Below are positions 51,803 to 60,998 of a stretch of DNA of 64,000 nucleotides, one piece after another. The position numbers were made by a program, and so were the translations under genes. Positions within the stretch are counted from its first letter, which is position 1; every line of letters begins with the position of its first letter. The stretch comes from JADJOM01 sp963817435 (GTDB lineage: Bacteria > Gemmatimonadota > Gemmatimonadetes > Gemmatimonadales > GWC2-71-9). The DNA lies in NCBI GenBank assembly GCA_963817435.1, contig CAWFNY010000001.1:1240001-1304000 (forward strand), given 5' to 3'. The notes beneath the pieces were generated by a model that saw only the letters and a program-made list of their open reading frames with translations, was not told where the DNA came from and made no database searches.

Positions 51803-52591
51803 TCAGGATTTTCCGCCGGCATCCCGCGCCGCCTTGAGGAATTCCTCAAGGGCCCGCGGATGCTCGGCGTACTCGGGACGGTTGGCCTTGGTTTCCGCAT
51901 CGTAATGCGACAGGAAATCGGTATAGCTCTTCTTCAGCAGGGCATCATCCTTGTTGAACCGGGCGATCGTGCCCCGGATGACGTAGCCGAACAGGTGCGA
52001 AGGCTGCTTCTTGAGGATGGTGTCGGCGAGCGCCTTGGCGCCGTCCACGTTGCCGGTGTGCAGGTAGATGAGCGCGGCATGATACCGTGCATCCGCATCG
52101 ACCGAATCGAGCATCCCGTACGCGGAGATCGCCATCGGGGCGAAGGTCGTCACGGTGGTCTCGTCCCCCTGCTCCGCCGCGCGCATGATGCGGTTGAAGA
52201 GCCGGTCGAAGCGCTCCCGCGGCGACATGTTGCTGATGTCGGGCGGCGTTCCTCCCGCGCCGTCTCCGCCGGCCGCAAATGGCGCCTCTGCCGCCGCCGG
52301 GACGGCCCCCGGTGCGACCGGCTGTCCCCGGGTCGCATACAGCGCGAGCCCGCCCACCACCGCCACGACCCCGCCGCCCGCCAGGAACCAGAGCAGCCGC
52401 TCATTCCCGCCGATCGTCTCGCTGCGCTTCGCGGCTGAGCTGCCACAATTGGCGCAGAATCGCGCCCCGGCCGGCAATGCGCTGCCGCAGCGGGCGCATC
52501 CTTCTCCGGCCCCGCCAAGTGTGGTCCCGCAGTGCCGACAGAACTTCCCGCCAGAGGGCTTACCGCACGAGGGGCAGACGGCTGATGTCAC
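51803..52591 (-). CDS. Zinc-ribbon membrane protein with TPR-like domain
   Basis: 262 residues. Two zinc ribbons at the start (C-P-S-C-G-K with C-R-H-C-G, and C-A-R-C-G with C-A-N-C-G), a helix (about 68-87), then a helical TPR-like domain (about 120-250) with Y-H-A-A-L-I-Y-L-H-T-G-N-V-D-G-A-K-A-L-A. It reads like the missing TPR half of a CcmI system: the neighbouring 48560 gene has CcmI start plus ribbons, and this has ribbons plus TPRs. That pairing is inference. It starts 11 bases upstream of ccmF on the same strand. Confidence 0.7.
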   Translation of the reverse strand: MTSAVCPSCGKPSGGKFCRHCGTTLGGAGEGCARCGSALPAGARFCANCGSSAAKRSETIGGNERLLWFLAGGGVVAVVGGLALYATRGQPVAPGAVPAAAEAPFAAGGDGAGGTPPDISNMSPRERFDRLFNRIMRAAEQGDETTVTTFAPMAISAYGMLDSVDADARYHAALIYLHTGNVDGAKALADTILKKQPSHLFGYVIRGTIARFNKDDALLKKSYTDFLSHYDAETKANRPEYAEHPRALEEFLKAARDAGGKS

Positions 52592-52691
52592 CGGATACTC
52601 TCAGAAGACGTGAGCGTCGCAGGGGCGGAGCGCCCCCGACACAGTGAAGCTAGGGTGGGCACCACGAGAACGGGAGGTCTCTCATCGGCTT

Positions 52692-52718
52692 TTCGTGGCT
52701 CCTTCATCCGCGCTTCAT
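52692..52718 (+). promoter_or_regulatory. Tandem TTCRT repeat (11-bp phase) before the V/A-ATPase operon
   Basis: TTCGT at 52692, TTCAT at 52703 and TTCAT at 52714 are exactly 11 bases apart, the same geometry as near hsp20 and the DUF302 gene. No good -10 box follows at the usual place, and the first gene is 105 bases on, so the start site is uncertain. Confidence 0.5.
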
Positions 52719-52822
52719 GAAGTACCTGGAAACGCCGTCCAACCGGGCATCGTGAAGGAGGGACGGCAGCGCAATTAATCCCATGTTACGCAGCAAGATC
52801 CATATTGTGAGCGGAGGCACAC

Positions 52823-53173
52823 ATGGAGCACAAGGGGCCACCGCGAGTCACTCACAGTTCCGATCTGCTGACGCTGCTGACAGCCGAACAGGAACTGGAG
52901 ACAATGTTGGCGAAGGCACGTGCCGATGCCAGCACACTGGTCGAGTCCGCAAACGCGGAATCTCGAGGAGCCACCAATGCCCTCGAGCTCGAACTCGCCT
53001 CCGCCGACACACGATTTCAGCAGGAGGTGGAGAGCGAGCGGGCCCGCCGCGCAGCGGAGGTGCTCGCTGAGGCGCGACGCCGGGCGGCGGAGTACGATGG
53101 CGTCACACCAGCCCGTGTCGAGACCCTCGCCGAACGCGCCCTGACCGGGCTGCTGGCGAGGATGCGCGAATGA
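52823..53173 (+). CDS. V/A-type ATPase subunit G/H-like (peripheral stalk)
   Basis: 116 residues, almost all coiled coil with Ala/Glu/Arg heptads (E-L-E-T-M-L-A-K-A-R-A-D-A). In A/V-type operons a small coiled-coil gene like this (AhaH/NtpF) lies before subunit I and forms the peripheral stalk with E. ATG 52823 has GCGGAGG upstream and its stop overlaps subunit I. Confidence 0.75.
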   Translation: MEHKGPPRVTHSSDLLTLLTAEQELETMLAKARADASTLVESANAESRGATNALELELASADTRFQQEVESERARRAAEVLAEARRRAAEYDGVTPARVETLAERALTGLLARMRE

Positions 53174-55074
53174 TTCTCGCCATGGCGAAGGTCCGTCTGC
53201 TCGGCCCCCGCGACCGGCTGCCGGAGGTGCTGCGCTCCCTGCAGCAGGCCGGCGTCCTGCACTTGACCCCACCGACGGCGGTGGCGTCCCTCACCCAGGC
53301 CCAGCTGACGCCCCGCGAGGAGCGCGAACGCCGATACCTCCTGGCCGCCATGGAGGATGTGGATGCCGCCCTCGAGCAGCTACGCCCCCTGCTTCCACCC
53401 GCCCCCAAGCTCGTCCCGTCTGCAGCGCTGGCACCGAGCGATCTGCCGCGCTGGGTACACCTCGCGCGCCGCGTCCGGCACGCCACCGACAGACTCCGCA
53501 CCCGGGCGACGGCGATCGACGAAGAGCGCGCCCTCATTCTCAAGTACCAGGAATTCTTCTCGGCGTTCCGCCCGCTGCTGGAGAACGAGGCCCGCTGGAA
53601 GGGAGCGACGGTCTATCACGTCCTTCTCAAACGCGGGCAGCTGGAAGCGATTCCACGGATTCGGAGCAGCCTGACTGGCCTCATCGGCGACGCCTACGAA
53701 CTGTACAGCCGGGAACTCCCCTCGGGAGAAACGGCCGTCCTGGTGGTGGTCTCCGCCTCGGCAGCGCCGCGGGTCGAGCGGCTCCTGGCCGAGGCGAGTC
53801 TGCAGGAGATCCCGGTACCTCAGGCGTACGGCGGGCAGTCGCTCGCCGACGCGATCCCCCGGATGCTGGCCCGGCTTGGCGACCTGCCGCAGGAGGCCGA
53901 ACGCGTCCAGAACGAACGGCAGGATCTCGCCCGGCGGCACGGGGCCGAACTGCGGCTGGCGGAACGCGGCATCGCCCATCGTCTGCAGGCGCTGAACGCC
54001 CTCCCGCTGTCCGGAGTCACGTCCCACGCGTTCGTACTGGAGGGGTGGGTGCCGGCGAACGCGCGGCAGGCGCTCGTCCAGCGGCTGCATGAGGATGTCG
54101 GCGAGAGCGTTGTGCTGACGGAGCTTTCCCGCGAGGAATGGCGCTCCGAGGATGCCCCCGTCGTGCTCCGGAATCCGCGCCTCTTCCGGCCCTTCGAGGC
54201 GGTGATCAGCCTGCTTCCGCTGCCCCGGTACGGCTCCATCGATCCAACCCCGTTCGTCGCGGTCTTCTTCCCGGTGTTCTTCGGTCTCATCATGGGCGAC
54301 ATCGGCTACGGTCTCGTCCTGGCGGCAGGGGGCCTGCTGCTCCATCGGCGATCGAAGCCCGGCACCATTCTCCGCTCGGTCTCGGAAATCGCTGGCCCCT
54401 GCGCGCTCTTCTCCATGCTCACTGGCCTGCTGTTCGGCGAATTCTTCGGAGATCTCGGGCACCGCTGGTTCGGATTCGAGCCGCTCCTGTTCCGGCGCGA
54501 GGAAGCGCTGATTTCGTTCCTGCTGCTCGCACTGGCGATCGGTGCGGTGCACATCGTCCTTGGCCTGATCCTCGGCGTCGTAAGCGCCGGGAGAGCGCAT
54601 CCCCGGCAGGCCGTCGGACGAGGCGCCTCCGCCGTGGCGGTCGTGCTGATCATCATGGCGCTGCTGGCGACCGTCGACGTGCTGCCGCGCGGGTTCTTCA
54701 CGCCCGCCGTCATCGGACTGCTCATCGCCTTCCCGGTCCTGATTTTCGCAGAAGGCGTGGTGGCGCCGATCGAGCTGCTCTCGACCATCGGCAACATCCT
54801 CTCCTATGCGCGTATCATGGCGCTGGGCATCGCGTCCGTCATGCTCGCCGTCGTGGCGAACCGGATGGCCGGGATGATGGGCAGCGCCGCCGTCGGGATC
54901 GTCTTCGCGCTGCTGTTCCATCTCGTCAACTTCGGCATCGGGCTGTTCAGCCCGACGATTCACGCGTTGCGCCTGCACTATGTGGAGTTCTTTGGGAAGT
55001 TCTACAGTCCCGGCGGGGTCCGGTACGAGCCGTTCGGCGCGTGGACCCGCAGTGCCGGCGTTACCCGCTCCTGA
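53170..55074 (+). CDS. V/A-type ATPase subunit I (a-type stator)
   Basis: 634 residues. The N-terminal half is a soluble collar-like region; the C-terminal half has about seven helices, with F-F-P-V-F-F-G-L-I-M-G-D-I-G-Y-G and E-L-L-S-T-I-G-N-I-L-S-Y-A-R-I-M-A-L-G, which include the Arg of the ion half-channels. Couples ion flow to rotor turning. Confidence 0.93.
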   Translation: MILAMAKVRLLGPRDRLPEVLRSLQQAGVLHLTPPTAVASLTQAQLTPREERERRYLLAAMEDVDAALEQLRPLLPPAPKLVPSAALAPSDLPRWVHLARRVRHATDRLRTRATAIDEERALILKYQEFFSAFRPLLENEARWKGATVYHVLLKRGQLEAIPRIRSSLTGLIGDAYELYSRELPSGETAVLVVVSASAAPRVERLLAEASLQEIPVPQAYGGQSLADAIPRMLARLGDLPQEAERVQNERQDLARRHGAELRLAERGIAHRLQALNALPLSGVTSHAFVLEGWVPANARQALVQRLHEDVGESVVLTELSREEWRSEDAPVVLRNPRLFRPFEAVISLLPLPRYGSIDPTPFVAVFFPVFFGLIMGDIGYGLVLAAGGLLLHRRSKPGTILRSVSEIAGPCALFSMLTGLLFGEFFGDLGHRWFGFEPLLFRREEALISFLLLALAIGAVHIVLGLILGVVSAGRAHPRQAVGRGASAVAVVLIIMALLATVDVLPRGFFTPAVIGLLIAFPVLIFAEGVVAPIELLSTIGNILSYARIMALGIASVMLAVVANRMAGMMGSAAVGIVFALLFHLVNFGIGLFSPTIHALRLHYVEFFGKFYSPGGVRYEPFGAWTRSAGVTRS

Positions 55075-55083
55075 GAGGGAAGC

Positions 55084-55311
55084 ATGGAAGTCCTCATGGT
55101 AGTGCTCGCTGCAGCGGCCGCGATCGCCATTCCGGCCCTCGCGACTGCGTGGGCTCAGTCGCGCATCGGTCCGGCGATCGCCGCCAGCCTCGCCGAGAAA
55201 CCCGAACTGAGTACCACCGCGATCCTGATGATCGCGATTCCCGAGACCATGGTCATCCTCGGCTTCGTGGTCGCGATCATGATCCTGTTCCGGGGTGGCG
55301 GGGCGGTGTGA
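55084..55311 (+). CDS. V/A-type ATPase subunit K/c (rotor ring)
   Basis: 75 residues in one helical hairpin, unlike the four-helix K of many V-types. Ion-binding Glu is likely E54 in I-A-I-P-E-T-M-V-I-L-G. A Gln (Q25) in the first helix sits where Na+ rings have one, but other Na+ ligands are not clear. Loop A-E-K-P-E-L is typical. GAGAGGGAAGC precedes ATG 55084. Confidence 0.9.
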   Translation: MEVLMVVLAAAAAIAIPALATAWAQSRIGPAIAASLAEKPELSTTAILMIAIPETMVILGFVVAIMILFRGGGAV

Positions 55312-55321
55312 CGAGGACCCG

Positions 55322-55906
55322 ATGGCACTCGATCAACTGATCGCCGTCCTGCGCTGGGAGGCGGAGGCTGAGGCGTCCTCCATCCAGGCCGCGGCGGCAG
55401 CCGAGGCGGCCGCGATTCACGCGCGGACCGAGACCGAGCTGGCGGAACGGCGGGCGCGTGTGATGGCCGTGCAACAGCGCGACCGGGCGGCGGCGGTCGA
55501 GCTGGCCCTCGGCTCGGCGCGGCAAACCGCTCGTCGCGAGATCCTCGAGGCGAGATGGCGCGTCCTCGGCCGAGTCCTCGAAGCCGTGCGGGGCCGGCTG
55601 CCACAGGCGCTCGCGACCGCAGAATACCTCGCCGCCTTTCCGGAGCAGCTGAGTGAAGCGCTGCGCTGTCTCGGAAGCCGGAACGGGATACTACGCCTGC
55701 ATCCATCATTGGCAGACCGAGCGCGTCCGCTCCTGGCGGGCACCGCAGGCGTGTCACTGCTTCCAGACAGCGCGATCGGCACGGGCTTCCTCCTGAAGAG
55801 CGAGGACGGCGCAGTCGAAATCAATGGAACCCTCGAGGACCGACTCGACCGGCTCGCCAGTCGCGTCGCCCTGGACGTGATGGCAGATCTCGAGGGCCAC
55901 TCATGA
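55322..55906 (+). CDS. V/A-type ATPase subunit E (peripheral stalk)
   Basis: 194 residues from ATG 55322 (GACGAGGA upstream). The N-terminal half is an Ala/Glu-rich helix with E-A-E-A-E-A-S-S-I-Q-A-A-A; the C-terminal half is globular (G-T-G-F-L-L-K-S-E-D-G-A-V-E-I-N-G-T-L), a subunit E hallmark. Stator arm with G/H. Confidence 0.88.
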   Translation: MALDQLIAVLRWEAEAEASSIQAAAAAEAAAIHARTETELAERRARVMAVQQRDRAAAVELALGSARQTARREILEARWRVLGRVLEAVRGRLPQALATAEYLAAFPEQLSEALRCLGSRNGILRLHPSLADRARPLLAGTAGVSLLPDSAIGTGFLLKSEDGAVEINGTLEDRLDRLASRVALDVMADLEGHS

Positions 55907-56922
55907 CCACCTGGGATGATCTCAACGCCCGGGCCCGCGGCCTCGGCACCCATCTCCTCGGCCGGGCGACCCTGGAAACCATGGCTCGCGCGCCGGACCT
56001 CCCCGCCGTGGCCGCGGAACTCGAGCGACGGGGCTATCCGGTCGACGAGTCGGCGCGCTCCTCACCCGCCGGGCTTGAGCTGGCGGCGCGACGAATCTTC
56101 GCGGCGAGATACCGGACCCTCGCCCGCTGGGCGGGAGGGCGATCGAGCCTGCTGGCCGTGCTCTTCGAAGACGAGGACCGCCGCAGCATCGCGGCGCTGA
56201 TGCGTGGGGCGGCCCAGCGTGCTCCCGCCGAGCTCCGCATCTCCGGACTGGTGCCGACGCCCGCGCTGCCGGAACGCGCGCTCCTGGAACTCGCCCGCCA
56301 GCCCGGCCCGGGACCGGTGGCGATCCTGCTCGCAGCCTGGCATCACCCGCTCGCCGAGGGGCTGGTGGCCCTCGCCACGAGTCCTGAGCCCGACCTGCTT
56401 CGCATCGAGAACGCCATTAGCGCGGCCTTCGCCCGCCGTGCGCGGGCAACTGCCCGGAAGTCCGGGCGCGGCGGAGTGCTGTTTCGTCACGTCCAGCGGG
56501 TGATCGACCTCGAGAACGCCTATGCGGCACTCGTGCTGACCGCCGAAAAGGATCCTCGGGTCGAGGATTACTGGCTGCCAGGAGGAAGGACCGTACCACT
56601 CGCGCTGTTCGCACGGGCGATCGCGACCCGGGATCCGCTGCAGGCCGGGCACCTGCTCGCGCGCGGTTTCGCGGGCAGCAGAATCGAGGCGGTATTCGCG
56701 GATCTCGAAGAGTCGCCCGGCGGGCTCGAGCGCGCCGTGCTCGCGGCGTGGATCGCCGACCTCAGCGACATGGCCCGGACCGCCCCGCTCTCCGTCGCCC
56801 CGCTCCTCGCATACGCCCTGCGGCTCCGCGCCGAGGCGCTCGACATCCGGTGGCTGGCATGGGGCATCTCCCTGGGCGCGCCACCGGCGGCGCTGCTCGA
56901 AGGACTGGTCACGGGTTCATGA
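55903..56922 (+). CDS. V/A-type ATPase subunit C/d
   Basis: 339 residues, mostly helical, from ATG 55903 overlapping subunit E. It has the subunit C pattern of three helical repeats, A-R-A-R-G-L-G-T-H-L-L-G and V-I-D-L-E-N-A-Y-A. This protein sits between the central axle and the membrane ring. Divergence is usual for this subunit; position in the operon supports it. Confidence 0.85.
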   Translation: MTTWDDLNARARGLGTHLLGRATLETMARAPDLPAVAAELERRGYPVDESARSSPAGLELAARRIFAARYRTLARWAGGRSSLLAVLFEDEDRRSIAALMRGAAQRAPAELRISGLVPTPALPERALLELARQPGPGPVAILLAAWHHPLAEGLVALATSPEPDLLRIENAISAAFARRARATARKSGRGGVLFRHVQRVIDLENAYAALVLTAEKDPRVEDYWLPGGRTVPLALFARAIATRDPLQAGHLLARGFAGSRIEAVFADLEESPGGLERAVLAAWIADLSDMARTAPLSVAPLLAYALRLRAEALDIRWLAWGISLGAPPAALLEGLVTGS

Positions 56923-57248
56923 GTCACACCGTCTGCACAGTCTCCCGACCCGACGTCGCCGCGGGCTTCGAGCTCGCTGGCTTGCGGACACTCGAGGCCA
57001 GAACGCCCGACGAGGCGGCCGCCCGCCTGCGCCAGCTGCACGAACAGCCGGAGGTCGGAGTGGTCCTGCTGGAAGACAGCCTCTACAACAAGCTCCCTCA
57101 GGAACTTCACCGCGAGTTCGGGCGCCGGCCCCTCCCCATGATCGTGCCCTTCCCCGGTCCGCTCTGGGCGGTGGAACCGGAGAGCGCGGAGGCGTACGTG
57201 GTGGAGCTGCTGCGCCAGGTCGTGGGCTACCGGGTGAGGCTCAAGTGA
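56919..57248 (+). CDS. V/A-type ATPase subunit F
   Basis: 109 residues. Rossmann-like start C-T-V-S-R-P-D-V-A-A-G-F-E-L-A-G and V-G-V-V-L-L-E-D-S-L-Y, then P-M-I-V-P-F-P-G-P. Rotor-axle subunit of the V1 part. ATG overlaps the subunit C stop; the stop overlaps the subunit A GTG. Confidence 0.9.
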   Translation: MSHTVCTVSRPDVAAGFELAGLRTLEARTPDEAAARLRQLHEQPEVGVVLLEDSLYNKLPQELHREFGRRPLPMIVPFPGPLWAVEPESAEAYVVELLRQVVGYRVRLK

Positions 57249-58993
57249 GCGGGCCCAGAATCGTGCGCGTCAGTGGCGCCCTGGCGGAAGCCGTCGGGCT
57301 GACTCAGGCCTCGCTCTACGAGCTGGTCCGCGTCGGGACCCGTGGCCTGCTGGGGGAAGTGATCCGGCTCGACGGGGATCGCGGCACGATTCAGGTCTAC
57401 GAAGACACCACCGGACTCCGCGTCGGCGAACCGGTCGAACTCACCAGCAGTGCGCTCACCGTGGAACTCGGGCCTGGCCTGCTCGGCAGCATCCTCGACG
57501 GGGTCGGCCGGCCGCTGGCCCAGGTCGCCGCCATGTCCGGGGATTTCATCCAGCCCGGCATCGCGGCGGCGACGCTCGATGCCACGCGCCGATGGCGCTT
57601 CGAGGCCACACGTCGCGCCGGCGACGCGGTGTCGCCGGGGGACGTGCTCGGGACCGTCGAGGAACGGCCTGACATGGTGCACCGCATCATGGTCCCGCCC
57701 GGAGTCGCTGGGCAGCTCGCCGAGCTCGCGAGCGGCGACTTCTCCGTGCACGAGCCCGTCGGGGCGCTCGCCGACGGGAGGCCGCTCAGCCTCGCCCAGC
57801 ACTGGCCGGTCCGCCAGCCACGACCCAGCGCCGAACGCCTGGCGCCCGACCGGCCCTTCGTGACCGGCCAGCGGGTGTTCGACTTTCTCTTCCCGGTCTC
57901 CGAGGGCGGCAGCGTCGCGGTTCCCGGCGGGTTCGGGACCGGCAAGACGGTGATCGAACAGTCGCTCGCGAAGTATGCGGAGGCGGATATCGTGGTCTAC
58001 ATCGGATGCGGCGAACGCGGCAACGAAATGGCCGAGGTGCTGAGTGAGTTCCCGCGGCTGGTGAACCCGCGCACCGGCCGGTCGATCATGGATCGCTCCG
58101 TCCTCGTGGTGAACACCTCCAACATGCCGGTGGCCGCACGCGAATCATCCGTCTATCTCGGCATCACCATCGCGGAGTACTACCGCGACATGGGTTATCG
58201 GGTGGCCGTGATGGCGGACAGCCTCTCGCGCTGGGGCGAGGCGCTCCGCGAAATCGCCGCGCGCCTGCAGGAGATGCCGGGCGAGGAGGGCTATCCCACC
58301 TATCTCGGGAACCGGCTGGGGAAGTTCTACGAGCGCGCCGGGCGGGCGCTGGCCCTGGGCGAGCCACGCCGTACGGGGGTGATCACGCTGATCAGCGCCG
58401 TCTCACCGCCTGGCGGCGACTTCTCGGAACCGGTGACCCAGGCCTCCCTCCGGGTGGCGGGGGCACTCTGGGCGCTCGATCCGGCGCTCGCGCACCAGCG
58501 GCAGTTCCCCGCGGTCGACTGGGAGACGAGTTACTCACTTCATGCCGAACGCACCGCGCCGTGGTTTGCGGAGCACGGCGGCCCCGAGTGGCCCGAACTG
58601 AGGCGCGAAACGCTCGAGTTGCTCCAGAAGGAGCGGGAGCTTCGCGAGATCGCCGGGCTGATCGGGCCGGAGGCGCTGCAGGACCGCGACCGGCTCCTGC
58701 TCGAGGCCGCCCGGCTGGTGCGCGAGACGGTCCTCGCCCAGAGCGCCTACGACCCGAACGATGCCCTCTCGACCGTCGACAAGACCTACCGGCTGGCACT
58801 GCTGGCCCGGGCGGCCTATCGAGCCGGGCTCGCTGCACTCGATGGCGGCGCGACATTCGAGCGCCTCGGTCTCGCGCCGGTCCGCGCGGCACTGACGGCG
58901 GTCCGCTGGTCCGCAGCCGAAGAGCTCGATCGCCGCGTCGCTGACGCCGAACAGGCGATCGCGCGCCTCGCCTCCTCAGGAGCCGGCCGATGA
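57245..58993 (+). CDS. atpA: V/A-type ATPase catalytic subunit A
   Basis: 582 residues from GTG 57245. P-loop G-G-F-G-T-G-K-T-V-I-E-Q and Y-I-G-C-G-E-R-G-N-E-M-A are in place, with the non-homologous region typical of A subunits between. Hydrolyses or makes ATP at the A-B interface. The symbol follows A/V-type usage and is not the F-type alpha chain. Confidence 0.95.
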   Translation: MSGPRIVRVSGALAEAVGLTQASLYELVRVGTRGLLGEVIRLDGDRGTIQVYEDTTGLRVGEPVELTSSALTVELGPGLLGSILDGVGRPLAQVAAMSGDFIQPGIAAATLDATRRWRFEATRRAGDAVSPGDVLGTVEERPDMVHRIMVPPGVAGQLAELASGDFSVHEPVGALADGRPLSLAQHWPVRQPRPSAERLAPDRPFVTGQRVFDFLFPVSEGGSVAVPGGFGTGKTVIEQSLAKYAEADIVVYIGCGERGNEMAEVLSEFPRLVNPRTGRSIMDRSVLVVNTSNMPVAARESSVYLGITIAEYYRDMGYRVAVMADSLSRWGEALREIAARLQEMPGEEGYPTYLGNRLGKFYERAGRALALGEPRRTGVITLISAVSPPGGDFSEPVTQASLRVAGALWALDPALAHQRQFPAVDWETSYSLHAERTAPWFAEHGGPEWPELRRETLELLQKERELREIAGLIGPEALQDRDRLLLEAARLVRETVLAQSAYDPNDALSTVDKTYRLALLARAAYRAGLAALDGGATFERLGLAPVRAALTAVRWSAAEELDRRVADAEQAIARLASSGAGR

Positions 58994-60372
58994 CCACGCT
59001 CGCCCGCGTCTATCACGGTGCCCAGTCCGCTGGCGGCCCGCTCGTCTTTCTCCGCCGGACGCCGGGCGCCGCGCAGGGCGAGTGGGTGGTGATCCGCACG
59101 CCGGGGGAGCCGCCGCGTCGCGGACAGGTCATCGATGCCGGCGAAGAAATCACCGTCGTCCAGGTCCTCGAAGAAACCGTCGGGCTCTCCCCGGCACGGG
59201 CGGAGGTCACCCTGACCGGCGACGTCGCCACGGCCATCGTGGGTCGGGAGCTGGTGGGGCGAGTCTTCAACGGCATGGGACACCCGCTCGACGGGCTGCC
59301 TGCGCCGATCGGTGAGGCGATCCGCCCGATCTGGGCCGCACCGCTCAATCCGGCGAGGCGCGCCCGTCCCTCGGACTTCATTGAAACGGGGATCTCCGCG
59401 ATCGATGGAATGAACACCCTGGTCCGGGGACAGAAGCTGCCGGTCTTCTCCGGGCCCGGTCTCCCAGGCCTCGAACTGGCCGCTGATATAGTAGAAGGGG
59501 CGCGGGCACCCCATGGCGAGCCGTTCGCGGTGGTATTCGTCGGTATCGGCGTCACCGCCCGGGAAACCCAGGACTTCCTGGCGCGTTTCGCGCGGAGCGG
59601 TGCCGGTGAGCGAAGCGTGCTCTACCTCAACGAGACCCGCGATCCGACCATCGAGCGGCTGCTGGCTCCCCGGGTCGCCCTGGCGCAGGCCGAGTTCCTG
59701 GCCTTCGAGGCCGGCATGCATGTGCTGGTGGTGATCGCGGACATGACGCACTACTGCGAGGCCCTGCGGGAGATCGCGACCGCCCGGGAGGAAATCCCCG
59801 GGCGGCGCGGCTACCCCGGCTACATGTATACCGACCTGGCGAGCATCTACGAGCGGGCCGGCATCGTCCAGGGGCGCCCCGGTTCGGTCACCCAGATCCC
59901 GATCGTGACGATGCCGGACGACGACATCACCCATCCCATCCCGGATCTCACGGGCTATATCACCGAGGGGCAGATCGTGCTGTCGCGGGAGCTGCACCGG
60001 CGGGGGATCTTTCCGCCCATCGACGTCCTGCCCTCACTCTCCCGCCTCATGAACGCCGGTATCGGCAAGGCCAAGACCGTGCCGGAGCATCGCGCCTGGG
60101 CCGATCAGCTCTACGCGGTGTACAGCCGGGGCCGCGAAGCGCGGCTGATGGCGGCGATCGTCGGAGAAAGCGGACTGGCGGAAGCGGATCGTCGCGCGCT
60201 GGGCTTCGCCCAGCGATTCGAGGACGGGTTCGTCAGGCAAGGGGGCCTCCGCCGGACCCTGGTCGATACGTTCACGGAGGGGTGGCGCCTCCTGGAGACC
60301 TTGCCACGCGAGGACCTGTCCCGCTTGTCCGATGCCATCTGGGCGTCCCGCCCCGGAGCTGCCGCGCCATGA
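58990..60372 (+). CDS. atpB: V/A-type ATPase regulatory subunit B
   Basis: 460 residues. G-R-V-F-N-G-M-G-H-P-L-D, then S-G-P-G-L-P-G-L-E-L (no full P-loop, as in B subunits) and P-D-D-D-I-T-H-P-I-P-D-L-T-G-Y-I. Forms the A3B3 head with subunit A. ATG overlaps the subunit A stop by four bases. Confidence 0.95.
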   Translation: MTTLARVYHGAQSAGGPLVFLRRTPGAAQGEWVVIRTPGEPPRRGQVIDAGEEITVVQVLEETVGLSPARAEVTLTGDVATAIVGRELVGRVFNGMGHPLDGLPAPIGEAIRPIWAAPLNPARRARPSDFIETGISAIDGMNTLVRGQKLPVFSGPGLPGLELAADIVEGARAPHGEPFAVVFVGIGVTARETQDFLARFARSGAGERSVLYLNETRDPTIERLLAPRVALAQAEFLAFEAGMHVLVVIADMTHYCEALREIATAREEIPGRRGYPGYMYTDLASIYERAGIVQGRPGSVTQIPIVTMPDDDITHPIPDLTGYITEGQIVLSRELHRRGIFPPIDVLPSLSRLMNAGIGKAKTVPEHRAWADQLYAVYSRGREARLMAAIVGESGLAEADRRALGFAQRFEDGFVRQGGLRRTLVDTFTEGWRLLETLPREDLSRLSDAIWASRPGAAAP

Positions 60373-60998
60373 GTCAGGAACGGCTGGCCCCAACCCGGAT
60401 GAATCTCCTCCGTGCCGAGCGCCGCCTCGAGCGTGTCCACCGCGGGTCGGAGCTGCTCCGGCGCAAGCGGGAGGCGCTGGTCAGCGAGCTGTTCAAGCTG
60501 GCGCGCCCGGCCGCGGATGCCCGGCGCCAGATCGAGGCGGGAGCGCGACGGGGGTACCTCATGCTGCTTCGGGCGCTCGCGGTGCATGGGCGTGCCGGGC
60601 TCCGCGCCATCTCCTGGCCTGGCCGGGATCTCAAAGTCGAGATCGCCTCCGCACAGATCTGGGGCGTCCCGGTGGCAAGCATTCTCTCGCGGCCTCCGCT
60701 CGCTCGGACCGTCGGTGATCGCGGCGTCTCCCCTGGCGCGGAGGGACCGACGACCGCCAGTACGGCCGCGGAGTTCGAGCGCTTGAGCGAGCTCCTGCTC
60801 GACGCGGCCACCCGTGAAATGCTGATCCGGCGCCTCGGTGAGGCGCTGTCCCAGACCTCGCGCCAGGTCCACACTCTGGAACGGCGGGTCGCCCCCGGCT
60901 TGCGCTCTCAGATGACTTCGGTCCGGCGGACCCTGGAGGAGCGGGAGCGGGAGGAACACCTGCGCCTCCGCCACCTTTCCAGGAAGCGGAAAGGTTAG
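60369..60998 (+). CDS. atpD: V/A-type ATPase subunit D (central axle)
   Basis: 209 residues. Coiled-coil ends A-P-T-R-M-N-L-L-R-A-E-R-R-L and R-R-V-A-P-G-L-R-S-Q-M-T surround a middle domain, the subunit D pattern. Completes the operon G/H-I-K-E-C-F-A-B-D. Confidence 0.92.
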   Translation: MSQERLAPTRMNLLRAERRLERVHRGSELLRRKREALVSELFKLARPAADARRQIEAGARRGYLMLLRALAVHGRAGLRAISWPGRDLKVEIASAQIWGVPVASILSRPPLARTVGDRGVSPGAEGPTTASTAAEFERLSELLLDAATREMLIRRLGEALSQTSRQVHTLERRVAPGLRSQMTSVRRTLEEREREEHLRLRHLSRKRKG

